From Rhynochetos jubatus (taxonomy: Eukaryota; Chordata; Aves; Eurypygiformes; Rhynochetidae), in the NCBI GenBank assembly GCA_027574665.1, contig CM050690.1, positions 34,194,357-34,258,356 on the forward strand: a stretch of 64,000 nucleotides of DNA, written 5' to 3'. Position numbers and translations under genes: made by a program. Shown here piece after piece: positions 50,136 through 63,900 of this stretch. Numbering within the stretch: the first letter of the stretch is position 1; the number at the start of each line of letters is the position of its first letter. The notes below the pieces were generated by a model. That model searched no databases and was not told the DNA's origin. It worked only from the letters and a program-made list of their open reading frames with translations.

Positions 50136-51446
50136 AACAGGGGTAGAAGGTGGGACTAGATGATTCAGCGGCACTCTGGAAAACTCAAGATTCAGCCACA
50201 GTTGGTGTTTATGTGAGGAAAAACAGTTGAAAGACAGAACTGTGAAACTTAAAGAGTTTATTAATACCACAGCATATTTCTCCATCCTTTTGCATATTGC
50301 CTCGCACGGGTTCTGTTATGCTGCATTCTCACATGCACGTAATACACTACTACTTTTTGTATGCTGTTCTTCCTTTTTCTTTTGAAGTAAAATCTAATAG
50401 TTGCTATATTTAAACACAAGTCTGGATCTCAGCCATCTCAAGAAATATCCCTAAATTGTCCAAGATTTTCCCAAGAATACAGGATGAGTGACATCCCTTG
50501 TGTGCAGTTCTCCTTCTTTATCTTACAAAGAACTTTGCGGAAGACATCCTTTTTTCATTCTCTTCTTGTATATATTTAGGTGTGTACAGACACACATATG
50601 CTGTGTGCTCATCTTAGCAAGGAAAGGTCTAAGTGAACCTGCAGTTAGGGGTGTCCAGTGGACTGATACGTGTGATGCATGGTCCTACGGGCTGGCCCTG
50701 GTCTTTGAGAGGGTCTGTGGCCTGGAAAGTTGAGTTTCACACTTTTGGTAGATGACCCTGAAGTGTTGTCAGTGAGAAGCAGTTGATGGTTTTTCATTCT
50801 CATACATGCTGAGTTTTTTTGGTGTCGTCTTGATAAGTTTTAGCTCTCTTTCATTGTAAACCTACACAAAATTTCTTTCGTGCCTCAGAGAGGGATCTTG
50901 TAATCCAGTCTTTATACAATACAATACTTTTGTCTAGGTTTACCAGAAAATATCTGCTATAAGGGGGAATCAGAGGATTTTTTATCTTCCCATGTACCAA
51001 AAAAATGGGCATAATTTCTTCAGTGTAAAAGTTATGATACTGTACCATTTGAAAACAGTAGTCAGTTTCAGTAGGTGTGGAACACAACACATGGCTAATA
51101 CAACACATAGAGAGTACGTGATGATTACCAAAAGAGGCATCATTGATTGTCATGTTTGCCTTTACTGTAACCTTTCAAAATTGATGTATTTTGGCCCTTT
51201 GTACATATAGCGTGTTTTCATTCGACCTACCTTTTAAGGGACTATATGCATGACATCTTTGTGTGTACTTTCTTATAAATGTATAACTTCACTTACTAAC
51301 CTCCCCTCTAAGCTGGTGTTTCCAATTCCATGTGAAGTTACACCTGGAACCCTAGACTATTATTTGCTTTTTCAGAGAACTTGATTTCTGTTTAATTTCA
51401 TAAATGCATGAACTTGTTGCAGGCTTCATCATCAAGACTGTGAACA
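50136..51446. other. Non-genic interval
   Basis: The first 40 bases probably finish the old CR1 remnant split by the LTR. After that I see only unique AT-rich DNA, with no gene or repeat. Confidence 0.5.
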
Positions 51447-51578
51447 CCTCAAAGCGCTGTAGCACACTTTCTTCAGAAGGTTTTTGTGAAATAGGTGTGC
51501 TATTATTATCCTCAGTTTGCAGATTGTGAACTGAGAAAGAGGGAAGTTGACTTGCTCAAAATCATGTGGGATCTGCCA
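51447..51578 (-). mobile_element. MIR-type SINE relic
   Basis: Read on the minus strand, the stretch has 'gagcaagtcaacttccctc', then 'tctcagttcacaatctgc', then 'ggataataatagcacacc' and 'cagcgctttgagg'. This follows the order of the MIR core and 3' part: 'gggcaagt', 'cctcagttt', 'atctgtaaaatggggataat' and 'gcgctt'. MIRs are tRNA-derived SINEs active early in amniote history and survive in birds as scarce relics. Four ordered blocks over 130 bases make chance unlikely. The tRNA head is not recognised. Confidence 0.7.
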
Positions 51579-52974
51579 TTCCCTGGGGTGGGTCAATTAA
51601 CTGCTCTCAATTCTTTGGGGTCCTCGAACACTAGGTAGTGACAAAGGCAACAAAATAATAGTACTAATTACCATATAATACATAATTTTCCCAGCTATTA
51701 TTATGTTAGTTCCACCTGTGTTAAGAAAAAATCTTGTGTCAACACTGAGGGGCTGTGTTAAAATCCAACAGCACAAGAGACATCATTAGTTGACAAAAAT
51801 TATTGTACTGTAAGGTTTTTCTCACTCTAATCAGTATTGTTTTAGAAATGGGATATTTTAGTATTTCCTTGAGCATAACTTTCTTCTTTATACAGACATT
51901 AGTGCAGTTACCACACATTCATATCCACCCTAGCCATTCCCTCAGATCTAGACTTCAGGAAGTTCAAATCCAAATAGTTTTCAAATCCAAGCTGCCACTT
52001 TGATTTCATCACATCAAACCCTTGTTGAGATCAAACCTTTGAAATGAGAAAAGATTTTTAATCCAGTTACCCCAGATGGGGTACAACTCTCCAGGTCCTG
52101 AGAGCTGCAGGATTAGGAATTCTCAAACTCCCCTCACCCACCCGTGCACACACATGCCGACGAAAACAAACTGCCCAACTTCACACGCTTTGCTCCCAAA
52201 CAGCACTCAGAGCAATCTGGTGCCTAAGAACTGGAAAACACCTTTCCCCCTTAGTCTTTCTGGTATAAAGGAGCATCCACACCCCCAGCACAGTCAGCTC
52301 TGTCCTTATTTTGCAGGTCTAATTTTTCTTGTTCAGTCAAATGATTTTGAGAACTGGGTGAAATTCATAGTAACTGTAAACAATGCAATTCACTGTCTAC
52401 ATGTGACGTTATTTGCAAATGGATGGAGTGAGCTTTCTGTTTCAAAACATCTTTGCTTCACTTTCATAATACAGTGCTTAGTCTTAGATTCAGTCCTCAG
52501 ACAACCTTCTCCGTAAGATAAATGTTGAAAGACCGTGAATAATTTGCCATGCATGAAAGCCGAAATTAACAATTCCATTATCTTGTTTATAATTTTCAGA
52601 AATCAGAAATTGTCTGTTTTGTTCTCAGATTCAGGTTACACGGTAGGGTAATTTGTGGAGATAAAAAAATACATTTTACAACAATAAAGCTGGATAATCC
52701 ATTCTCATAATTGTTAATTCACATGCATTGGTGATGTTTAGTAATACTCTATACTCTCAGAATTTTGGTGACATCATACTCAAACTTTACCCAGAAAGTA
52801 TGTAGATACTGCTACTAAATGGGTTGGTATGTTGCTCTGTGACCCATGAAATGGGATCAAGAAACTAGTCATGAGCAGAAAGGCAGAATATGATGAGTAA
52901 AAGCAACAGTGAGAAAACATAAAGCCATGTTTAGTTTGTGGCAATTACAGCTGGCATTTCTCCAAGGTATCAAG

Positions 52975-53020
52975 TGTGTGTCTGTGTCTCTGTGTGCCTC
53001 TGTGTGTGTATGTATGTGTT
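52975..53020 (+). repeat. Imperfect TG-rich microsatellite
   Basis: Interrupted TG dinucleotides ('gtgtgtgtctgtgtctctg', then 'tgtgtgtgtatgtatgtg'). It is degraded and probably of low variability. Confidence 0.8.
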
Positions 53021-55925
53021 TATACATATAGGCACACAGGATTTATACATAATCAGTTTTAATTATTTTTTTTTACTATTATTATTGTGATACCAATTGT
53101 CTTGGTCTTTCTAGGATGAGCAAAGGAAGTGGCGGTTTATATTCTCACAGATATTGCGCTACTTAATATATCTTCAATTTCATAAGGATCAGCATAAGAA
53201 CAGAGGAAGAAAGAAAATTAAGCAATAAATAAAGTAGAAAAAATTGTGTCAGTTACTTTTCTAAGGGAATAATAATGAAAGAAACAAATGCCTTTGAAAA
53301 TGACAAAGAAATAAAGCAATATCCATAAACCTCAGGTTTATGTGACTTTTTTTTTTTTTCTGAATGAAAGTAAAGCAGTTAAGCTTTCGTCACAATGAGC
53401 AGCAGCCCAGAAGTAGACAGACAGCCTCCTCTGTGTGGGGAAGATTTATAGGGACCCCTCCCGGGCCCTTTGCAAGTCCAATTCATGGGCTCCCCTGACC
53501 AAGGCTCAGAGCTGTCGCTCCAAAAAGGGAAGAAGGGAAGGCTTGTCTTTTCCTTTTTTTTTTTTTTTTAAATCACCATTTGTTATTAGAACACAGGCTT
53601 CCAAATGACGAAGGAGAGAAAAGGTTGAGGGAAAGATATTTCTCCCCTCTCCCTTGTGTGGTCCTGTGTATTGAAAGCAGAGGCCTGTCTAGTTCTACTG
53701 AGAAGGAGGAATGAGCTGATTTAACATGGATTGCAGCACTGCTGGAAGCGGGGGAGCGCAACTTCCAATCAAAGTGTGAGTTGTTTTGGTGTCCATGTGT
53801 GTGGATGTACAAGCAAGAGAAGTGCCCAGTCTCTAGGCACCTTCTTTCTAAGAACCCAAGGGCAGATAATTGATGTGACAGACAATTCTCCTTAACCCCC
53901 TGCCAACAAAACAACTCTTGGGCAGCTCACAGCTCTCCTCGCTCAATAAAGGCCTGAACTTACCACAAAAAACATTGGAAAGGTTTACTGGTGAATAGCA
54001 ACAACGCAAATAGGAATATCAACCAGCTCTCCCCCCACACTGATGTGTATGAAGAAACTGAGGTATGCAAGAAAATGGTAAAGTGCAATGGTAAAGCTAT
54101 GGGATGAGTTGCTCCCAAATGTCACTGTCTCTGCTATTACCCAAGCAAAATTATTGTAGGGCTGTGAAAGTCACTCTTATTTAATGCTCACACCTCACCT
54201 ATGTAGGAAATAGATTGCAACACCCTTACTCTGCCCCCATCCCCACCTAGTGGTATGATACACATTCAGTTCTCAAATAATTTGTGTCCAGTACAACTGG
54301 AAAGTGCATAAGGAGGCACATGGCTGCTAAAACTTCTTAGTCAGTGTTGTCCCCTCTTCTCATGAACTCATGTCACACTTGTGAAAAGCATTGCAAGCAA
54401 CCACTCAAGAATAATGGCAAAAATTTCATTTTGTCCTGGGTCTGGACACTTTCTGGTAGACTGGTGAAATTTGACTCGTACTGTGTTGGCAAACATCCTT
54501 AATGTTTTGTGTGCTTGAGTTATTTGCCCCTGGTTTTGGAAATACAAGGCAATATACAGCTGATTTCATCCTGCAGTGTTTATGCTATTATTACAATAAT
54601 TTAAAAATTCCTTGGTTCTAGCACACTGAGTGATACTCTGGCTGTGAACAGCAGGTTGTACCTAGGAACAACTGGTCAAGGCAAGGAAAACTTGCCAAGC
54701 CCTATTAGCAAATTAATTCCAGTGTAAAAAACTTTAATACCTAATCAAGCATTCATAAACTAGAGGTGGCTGAGTATGCAGGTAGTCAGACTTCATCCTC
54801 TGCTATCGATGTGTGCAGGAACAGTGGAACAAATAAAGAGCTTAATCAAAGTACGCCTGCATTAGTGAGCCCTGGCACAAATAATCCCATTGAAATCATT
54901 GTCCTGGGTTAGAATAGAAGGCTAACTGCAAAGTGTGCAAGTCTAAAGCCAGAAGCTTTGGATAAGTTACTGCATATGGTGCAATGCAAGCACTTCAGGT
55001 GGGCAGAATTGTTTATTTGGAAAGTGTGTCTATATATCCATTAAAGATGGGCTCAGACTGGAAGAGAGAAACTAGCCAACATACTGGCTTCATGTCAGAA
55101 TGGGTATTTCGACTGGAAGTCTTAATTAACCGACTAACTTTCCAAAACAAACTCTTACCAAACTGCTCTGACCTGGCTGAAGAGGCACAGAGGTTATCTC
55201 CTGTCATAACTCAGTATCTCAAGGTATTAAATATACTGAACAGAACAACAGTTTTCAACTGGTGGCCCTATGAAGCCTGTGGGTGTGGGCATCTCTCAGG
55301 AGGTCCCTTAAAGAAATCAGACCATCAAGCCGCAAGTCCATACGTTTAAAATACTATTCAGAGATCAAAGATTTTAAGGTCGTCAGAATGAAGAGGCGAC
55401 TGGAAATGATTGACCCTGAATATCTGTAGGTAAGTTTGCAAACTCTTCTTTCCTTTTTGCTTCCTCACCCCTTTCGTCCGTTCACGCATCCCCACTCTGC
55501 CAGGCTACATACGAGCGTGTTCAATTTCTCATGCTGCAGTAAGTTCTTCTTGCTCTCTCCTGCTTCGCAGAGTGAAGGTGGGGAGCCAGAAGAACAGCGG
55601 GGCTGGGCAGGGGGACTGTATCACTATTGCTTTTAGTGCAAGAAGCTGCCTTGGTGCGTCGGTGCGCTGGCACGCGTGAGCGCGCGCCAACGCACGAGGC
55701 CCTGACCGGTGGGAAAAAGGCATCTCTGGCAAGGAGGGGGTAAGACTCCTGTGACAGGGCTTGGCGGTGTGAGAGGCCTGGCTGGTGCATGAGCCACTGA
55801 GGCGAGGGGTGGGGGGCTCAGACCCGCTGGGGTTTGGCGGAGAGGGACGCGGCGTGGCTGGAAGGCAGAGTAGGTGCTCGCATGTGAGTGAGCAGGGAGG
55901 GCTGCCTCTGCCACGGGGCCCTGGG

Positions 55926-55950
55926 GAGAGGAGGAGGAGGAGGAGGAGGA
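55926..55950 (+). repeat. (GAG)8 simple repeat
   Basis: About eight GAG/AGG units lie inside the orphan GC-rich patch. They create spurious long frames (poly-Ser/Leu on the minus strand). Confidence 0.9.
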
Positions 55951-58900
55951 ACAAAAGGCTCCATTTTGACGGCTCTTCTTCACCCATCAGCTCCATTTAC
56001 TCAGTCTCAATAGCTGGGGCTCAACAGCAGCCATGGCAGCAGCTCCCGCCGTGCTCCCACCTCCTCCTCGGATGCGCACTTCCCAGCAGAAAGGAGAATG
56101 AAGAAGGGGACAGGGAGAGAGAAAGAAAGAGGGAGAGTGAAGGGGGGAGGGTAGGGAAAGAAAAGGGAAAAAAAAACCTTGCTGACACGGGGCATAACTT
56201 AATTTTCACGGTGCCGGGACAGCTGTATCGTGTAATCTGCCATGGCATGCCATTAAAACTTCAATGCCTTTACTGACCCAGAAGGGAAACTCAGACCGTG
56301 GAGAGCCTTTTGAAAAGAAGTGGTGATCTTTCACGATTTATGAGCTTGTCTTAAAGAAACAGACTCCACTCACTTTAAATTAATCACCCTTTTCAGGGTA
56401 CATTGAAATCTGGGGTCTCTCAGCTGAAGACTGTGGAGACCTGGTACCTTATGAATGCCTGCCCTGTCTTTATTATTATTTTTATTTCATTTTATTTTTA
56501 TGCCCACCAAAATGGGTTGGTTTTCAGAGGAACTGTATCTTGCAAATTGAGGTGCAAAATCCAATTACACCAATTCAGTGAAAGTCTGAATGGGGTAGCC
56601 GTGGCACTTACATTCTTGTCCCCGCATACATTGTGCAAAGGGGAAAAGAACCTGAGAAATATGAGGAGTTAAGGACTCAAACACTAATGAAATGTGAGAC
56701 ATCCTCTGTGATTCACCAGCTAAAAGTAAAATAGCAGCTAGTCCCCCTGCTTCCATTCTTCACACAGTCCAGGGAACAAAGAGCTGTGAACTTGTACTAA
56801 TAAAACCTAAACAATTTTGAAATCATAAAAAAGCCCTGTGTATTACAAGCAAGTGTAGATAAAACACTTCCTTACTACATTCACAGAAAAAAAAAAAAGG
56901 TGTGATTTACAAGAAGAATGCCTGGGCTTTGGATTTGCAGAGGATGTAAATCAGCATCCTTCCATTGTCTGCCATTAGTGTAATATCTGATTTACTCCAG
57001 CTGTTTGTCTGGACTCCGCTTCCAAACACTTGTTTTCCTTGGCCAGCAGCATTTCTTAATTGGCATGTTTTTAATGCAGAGATAATAAGTGACCCAGCAA
57101 TACGAGAATTCAAAGCAATGTAGTAGTGATTTTCACATCCTTAAAACTTTCCATATCTAGCAGCAGCAACACGCCTTTTGTTCCTTTGGAGAACTAATTA
57201 TGGAGTAACTTAAACCAAAGCAAAAACTTCACGAACTCACAGGCAGTGATGGAAATAAAGTTATAGGTGGAAATAAGATCTGAGATCAGAGTGAAACTTG
57301 TATATGGAACCTGAACATCTGAATTAATAAAGCAACCGCCTGCCTTAGAAGACTGGACCCATGAATCCCCTAATGCACTTAAGTGCCAGTCACTCCGCTT
57401 TTGTTAGAAGTCTGACTTCTGACAATCTTTTGAATTGTTACTTGTGATAAATACCAGAAGTGACTACTCAAGGCAAAAACTGCTCCTTTTATCCATACTT
57501 TTTAGGGTTTAGAAGTTTTGCCTGTTTCTCTGGAGTCTACGTCAGCCAGAGGTAGAGTGTACAATCTCCTTTACACACCCAGCTGTTCTTCAGCCATAGC
57601 TGTGAAGAACTGTGCATAGGTGTCCCTATCACCTATACATACCCAGATGTGCATGCCCATATTTTTCCAAGAGATGGAACCTTCCAGAGCTCTAGTTTGT
57701 CTAAGGCAGGTTTGTTTGCCCTACGCATCTCCTTATGCATACACTGACGTGCTCCCCAGTGGCTCTGATACACATTTCTGCTAGTTCAGGTGTTCTTTTT
57801 TGAAGTTTTCAGAATGTCAGCAGCTGCTGGTGCAGCTGTACTACATACGGAATAGAAGTTGGTACAACATCTCCATTTTGTAGATGGTTTATTATTTTGG
57901 AACTATTTTCCATCACCTTGTTAGACTCAAAATAATGGCACTTGACAGTCACATTTCTAAACTTATATATTTCATTATAGGCAGTTTACACACTTGCTGG
58001 ACTGTGGCCCACTGTGAGACATTATAAGGGCAGATACATCAATTCTAGCAAAAATACGGTATGTGGGTTTACTTCCTATAAAACATTTTGGTGTGTCTAT
58101 CGCAGGGAAGTAAGCTTAATGGAGCTGACAAAAATGTATTTTCCCATCAAAAAAAGTACCTGTTTTTCTGCAGAACATCCAATTTTTTATATTCCCTTCA
58201 GACCTTCTTGTTTGATGGTTTGTACTCACACACACAGAGCTTAATAACATCCCAACAGCAATCTTCATTTGAGGCCTGTAGAAAATCAATTGAATTATGT
58301 GATTTTTTGGATCCCTACATTGTTGTTGGTATTTGTTCTTTTTTATAAACCCAAAGGCAACTTTAGGTCCATTATGGGGATGCATTTAAATAAAAGAACA
58401 CTTACTAGTGGCATCCCAAACTCTGATAAGTGGAAGAGAGAAGATGCTCTCTGGCTACTGCTTGTCAATGTCTTCAACAAGGTCTAGTCCAGCAGTGACA
58501 TTATGCTGTTCATATGAGTGTAGACATATACAGAATGTTACTGTACTTGACCCTGTATTTCTGTCAAGATACAGATATGCATCTTTCCCCATTCACTGCA
58601 ACAAAAGTGAAGATCTGGTCAATAAATGCAGGTAACCATCCATTAACAGCCATTAAATCCAAGTCAAGGCCTGGTGTTTTCCCGTTCCTCAAAGCTGGGA
58701 GAACATGCACGCCTGCAGGCAGTACAGTACTTATACCTAATTATCTGTGTGAAGAGTTTTCGGAGGTTTGCAGAGTTTTAGAGACCTAAACTCTGTCAGG
58801 TGGAAAGTGTATGTTTATGCAGTTAATTACAGCTGTATTTTTGGAACATGGCACCAGACCCTACCCTATGCCTTCTGATGTCTTTATTTATTTATCCACT

Positions 58901-60640
58901 CCAGCCTCAGCTGTTAATCTGCAGTGGTGCTGCGCTGCTGACAACCAGGCACTGTGCTGGTAAAGGGATGACTTTACTGGTTCTCCAATTGGCTAATGCT
59001 CTGCTGGACCCTGTTGCAGAGCGTAGATGTGCAATGCAGTCATCGTTTTGCCTTATGACATTCCCTTTTTTTCAGGAAGACTACACAGCTACAAAAAGTG
59101 TGTTTGTTTATTTAGAGTGAAGTCACAACTGGCATACATTGGCTGATAGGACTTTAGAAGCAGAGTTGTCCTCGGGTTACACATGATAGACATCCTCAGG
59201 AAATGAAACCTTTTGCTTCTTTGGACCTCAGTGAATTGGCAAAGAGCAGCTTGTCTCTATGGAGATAATGCCCGAGTGCGACATCCAGCAAGACTCTGCA
59301 GCTCTCTCTCAAGGAGTGTCTGCAAGATGTGTGATGTACAGTGCCATACAAAGGGGCCTGAAATAAGAAGGTGAGAGGTTGAAATATGCTTTTTGCAAAC
59401 CGGTGAAGTCATGCAACATGCTTGCCTTGGTGAGACGTTATTCCACTTTTTGGGCATTTACAGAAACGACCAAACACAGCACAGAGACAAGGGTGGAAGG
59501 TACCACCATCCTAAATGGGAACTTCAAGTAGCAGAACGGTTGTTTCATTTAATTTTTGTGGGAAAGTTATATGCAGTTATTTTTCCATTGTAATGGTTTA
59601 AAAATAGAAAATATGTAGGGTAAGACTCTAGCTGAAATTAAGGCCTAACACTTAAATTAATTCTTCCTCAGTACATTTGTAATGAAAACAGCTGGATTCT
59701 TTTATTTTGGGGTGGCTTTTTTCCCCTGAAGATGCAGGAAATTAAAGCCATTACATTCGGGATACATGTGGACGGCCTGATTCTTTACAGGATTGAAAGC
59801 TGATATAAATTCTGGAAAGACAAGTAAAGTGCTCAGAGTTAATATCACCTGGGTACAGAAACCCATTCTGGTACTTTACTTGTCATCGTCACAGGCCATA
59901 CACTGCTGGCACTGTGAGTGCAGGGCACAGGCTCTGAAGGAAGTGGCTCAGTCTAGAAAGTTTTATGTAGGCAAGAGGTCCAATAAAATACTGACTTTAA
60001 AGTGCTAAGAAATTTCCAAAATTACTCTCACACCACAGCTAATAAATTCTGCTAGAAAAGAAAGGTCATATTTGAAAAATTCGCAAGGATTATGGATATA
60101 CATGCCATGGACCACTCTGACCATGGAGCAGCCATTTCATATATCATGTTAAAATATGTTTTTATCCCATGGAACAAAGAGCAATTTATGTCACGGAGGA
60201 ATAGGTATTCGGGAATCTCAGAGTGTGGTGCGATAACTTAAGCAGTGTATTGCTGAGTCATTTGAAAATGGAATAGAAGCACTGTCATACAACTTTTGAA
60301 TAGTTATATGGTGTTTCTACTCACCAGAAGTACTCTACATTTAAGACACAATGCATAATTAAAGCATTATACTAGATACTTTTTGAACTATAATTAAGTA
60401 ATCAAGGTTTGTAATTGGTGTATTTTCTACAAACAGAGACTAATTAAAGATGCTCTAGTCTGTTTGAAAATAAACATGTTAAATGTTAAAAAAAATCAAG
60501 ACATTTGGCATTAATAAGCTTCAGTCAGACACAGTATGCAACAATACTTAAAATAAATGCAGCAGTCTAGGTATTCTCTTGGGCTGCAGAAAGAAATTGT
60601 GGAGGCTGCCTGAGAAGTTATTCCAGTATTTAAGGTAAAA

Positions 60641-60970
60641 TCATAGAATCATAGAATCTTAGAATGGTTTGGGTTGGAAGGGACCTTAAAGATCATCTAG
60701 TTCCAACCCCCTGCCATGGGCAGGGACACCCTCCACTAGACCAGGTTGCTCAAAGCCTCATCCAGACTGGCCTTGAACACTGCCAGGGATGGGGCACCCA
60801 CAGCTTCTCTGGGCAACCTGTTCCAGTGCCTCTCCACCCTCTCTGGGAAGAATTTCTTCCTGACACCCAATCTAAATCTCCCCGCTTTCAATTTAAACCC
60901 ATTAACCCTTGTCCTGTCACTTCAGGCCCTTGTAAAAAGTCTCCCCCAGCTTTCTTGTAGGCCCCCAAAA
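60641..60970 (-). mobile_element. CR1 LINE fragment, 3' end, minus orientation
   Basis: On the + strand it opens with the tail 'tcatagaatcatagaatc', then 'ggtttgggttggaaggg' and 'ccccctgccatgggcaggg', and continues to 'aagtctcccccagctttc'. It is well preserved, with little divergence from the outer copy at 15450-16467 over the shared 3' UTR, so both are likely of one relatively young subfamily. It is truncated in the last part of ORF2 and is not autonomous. Confidence 0.95.
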
Positions 60971-63900
60971 GCACCATCCTTCCCAGTAGGTTTCTGACAG
61001 GGAGGAGAACATGGATTTTTAAGAGGCCTCTTGGATGAACTGGAGCAAGATCTGAGATTATGATGGTGGGGGAGAAAAAATTGCAGGTATAGGTGAGATT
61101 TTTAAGAGATTAAGCACCCGCCTGCACCTCAGATTGTCCAAAGAAGCCATCCAAACTGCTTGGTGTTCTTCCAGCACTAAAGAGAAGTGGCTTCTCAGAA
61201 GTATTTTTGAACCCAGAGGGCGCCTAGTGAACTCTGGTTCTTCAGATAGGTTTCAATTATAGTGAAGGGTCGTGTCTATTATGACTCTCAGAGGAGGTAA
61301 AGTCAGTTTTTGTGATTACAGGTCGATTTTCCTGTCTGTGAACCTTTCACCTTTCACTTCTGGATAGAAATTCTGCACTATGTTCTAGTTGGTATGTTAA
61401 GCCTGGGAAAACTAAATTTCCTGTGAAGTATTGTACTCCATTGGACCCTTCCATTTTCTGAGCCCATACTTCTTTGGAGGGTTAGTGAAGCCAGACTAGA
61501 GCTCTGAGAAGAAAAATATTTACGTACCTGGGAGAAAAACTGCATTAGGTCCAAGCCTTCAGGTTGTTTAGACCTGTGACAGTTAAATATCCCTTCATTA
61601 TAATGGAGACTTCCTCCCTTGGTGTGGAATTTCATTTTCTCCCTGGTTTGCCCTGCCTTATTGCAGTTTCCTGTCCTGCAGTGAGCATTCTGCTTTCCGA
61701 TAAAACGTGGTTAAATGAGCCCAGACCATTGTTTCACATCACACTTATGCTTTTTGGAGCATGTGACTGTGCGGTATACAGGGTTGTGTGCAGAGAATAA
61801 GCCAGTTATGCAAAGGATGCTGCTGCATTCACAGGAAAAGCAGGGAAATATCAAAAGGGACCTGTGGAAGGAGAAATAACTGCCCACAAGCCAGCTGACA
61901 GGAAGACAGGAGCACATTACTCAGTTTTTGGCCGTCTTGGACTATGAGGCTGGTGTCATTAACTGGTGTTTCTCACGTTCTCTGTATACTTCTTCAGCCA
62001 CCTGAGGTGAAATTAATCTCACCAAACATAAAAGTTTCAGAGACATTTATGCTAAGCGATACATGAGCCATATCTAGAAGAAGGCTGGTTCCACTGCCAG
62101 GAACATACCTGAAGTAAGTGATAGAGTGCCCTCAGGATATGTCAGGGTTTCTCCATTGACTAGGTGAAATCAGGTGAGGTGAATCTCATGCCAGGAGATG
62201 TGCTGGCACGAGCGAGGAGCAGTCAGAGTGCCAGCAAGAGTCAGTAGAAGTAAGGAACACTTAAGACTGCTGAAAGATTGGGACAACCACTTCAGAATAA
62301 CAGAAAACAAGTGGACTTCACTATGTCTTAGCTCTTATTTCCCAGTACCTGCATTCCCAAAGGCTAAGTTTAGAATATTGATAAATTGCAGTATCAGGAG
62401 GAAGTTTGAAAATTAACTCCATTCGTGTTTGAATTTCATTCAGGATACAAAGCAGCTTTAACTACTATGCTTTAGTCACTGGAGGTGTAAGAAAGTAGAT
62501 TTAAGAAGACATAGCCAACAGTCTTACAAGCAAGACTTTCCTGTCTAATCATCTACTATTCCTTACTTGTCCACTGAGATCATGAATTAAGCATGTTGAA
62601 AACCACAGAATGAATGCAAATTATAATTTTATAAACTTGCAGAATCCAAAGGACCAAAGAGAATTAGTATATATAATCTGTTTAGACTTTCTGCAGGTAA
62701 CTGATACCTAAACAATGTGTTAAAACAATCAGAAATGATGGTTATCTGCTTTATGGTAAAGATGGAAAACAGTATGATATATATATTTCTATGGGATTAT
62801 GTGCATCAATCACATAATCTGAACATCTGTATTGTAAATACTGTAAATCATAATTATATGTTGTAAATATTGTAAATCATTCCAATTTGATCATTCCATT
62901 TTAAAAAGGGAGAAAAACTAATATAGAACAATTCTTTATGTAAGGATATGGCAGGATTTGAAGCAACAAGATGTTAAAATAGGAGATGTCTTTGGTTCTG
63001 CAGATCTCAGTGTTTCTAATGAACACCTTTGAGTGTAGTGTTAGAAACAACGGGGAGCAGACACCAGCCTTATAGCAGGACTAAAGATGACATTTATTCT
63101 TTCTGGTTTTAAACCTACTTTTTATCCTTTTTTATGCAGCAATTTTATTTCCCTCTTACTTTTCTGAACATTTCATTTTGCCTCTGCTTTTTATGATGCT
63201 TTCAATCCTCCTTTGGCCCCTGCTCACCCTGAAACGTGCTATTTGGTTTGGAAGTTGTCCTAATGACTTTAAGGATTAGAAAAGCAAAAGGGAAGGTGGA
63301 TGATTTAAAGAAGTGTACCAACACAAGCTTTCGGGGGCTGGGGTGGGGGGCGTGGGGGGGGGGGGAGGGGAAAAGCATTGCCCAGACAAGGAGGGGTAAA
63401 AACAGTAACTGTGCAAATATACGCAGGACACCAGCCCACTCAGCAGAAGGGATGTGGAGATTTGTCACTGCTCCTCCCAGGTACGCTGCGGTTGTTTGAA
63501 AAAACGTTCATACTGAACAGGTGTGCACCAGTCTACATCCCCAAACACGAGGTATTCCCAGCCTGAAAGGAATGATTTATTTTGTTAATATTGTGTCTAT
63601 GCAGCCTTTTGAAAACATCAAGTGCTACTTAAGTATTATTACATTCAAATAATAAAACAAATACTTGAAACATCAAATATTTAACCCTCTCTTTCCCCGA
63701 GAAACACACAAATACAGTACTGTTCTAACAAATCTTTAATTTTACAGATTTCCTGCTGAAGTTTCTGACTAACGGTAAGTTATTTGTTCAGAAAGATTTT
63801 ATGGTGCTCATAAAAACCCAATTACAGTTTTAAAATAACTTGTAGTTTTTCTGTAACATGATGCTGCCATCTCAGTTCCCAGAGGGTATATTAAATTCAA

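Larger units (their letters stand above)
51579..60640. other. Non-genic interval with GC-rich patch
   Basis: About 9 kb without a supportable gene. It contains a TG-rich microsatellite (52975-53020), a T17-type run near 53550, an orphan CpG-rich patch (55640-56000) with a GAG repeat, and a non-repetitive block at 53390-53960 (see findings). The longest frames (52076-52516 +, 55785-56276 +, 55529-55996 -) overlap one another on opposite strands or lie in biased sequence and look non-coding. Confidence 0.5.

Noticed and set aside
52076..52516. A 146-codon plus-strand frame
   Set aside because: Composition is random and no motif or splice structure is seen. The length is within chance for 64 kb of DNA.
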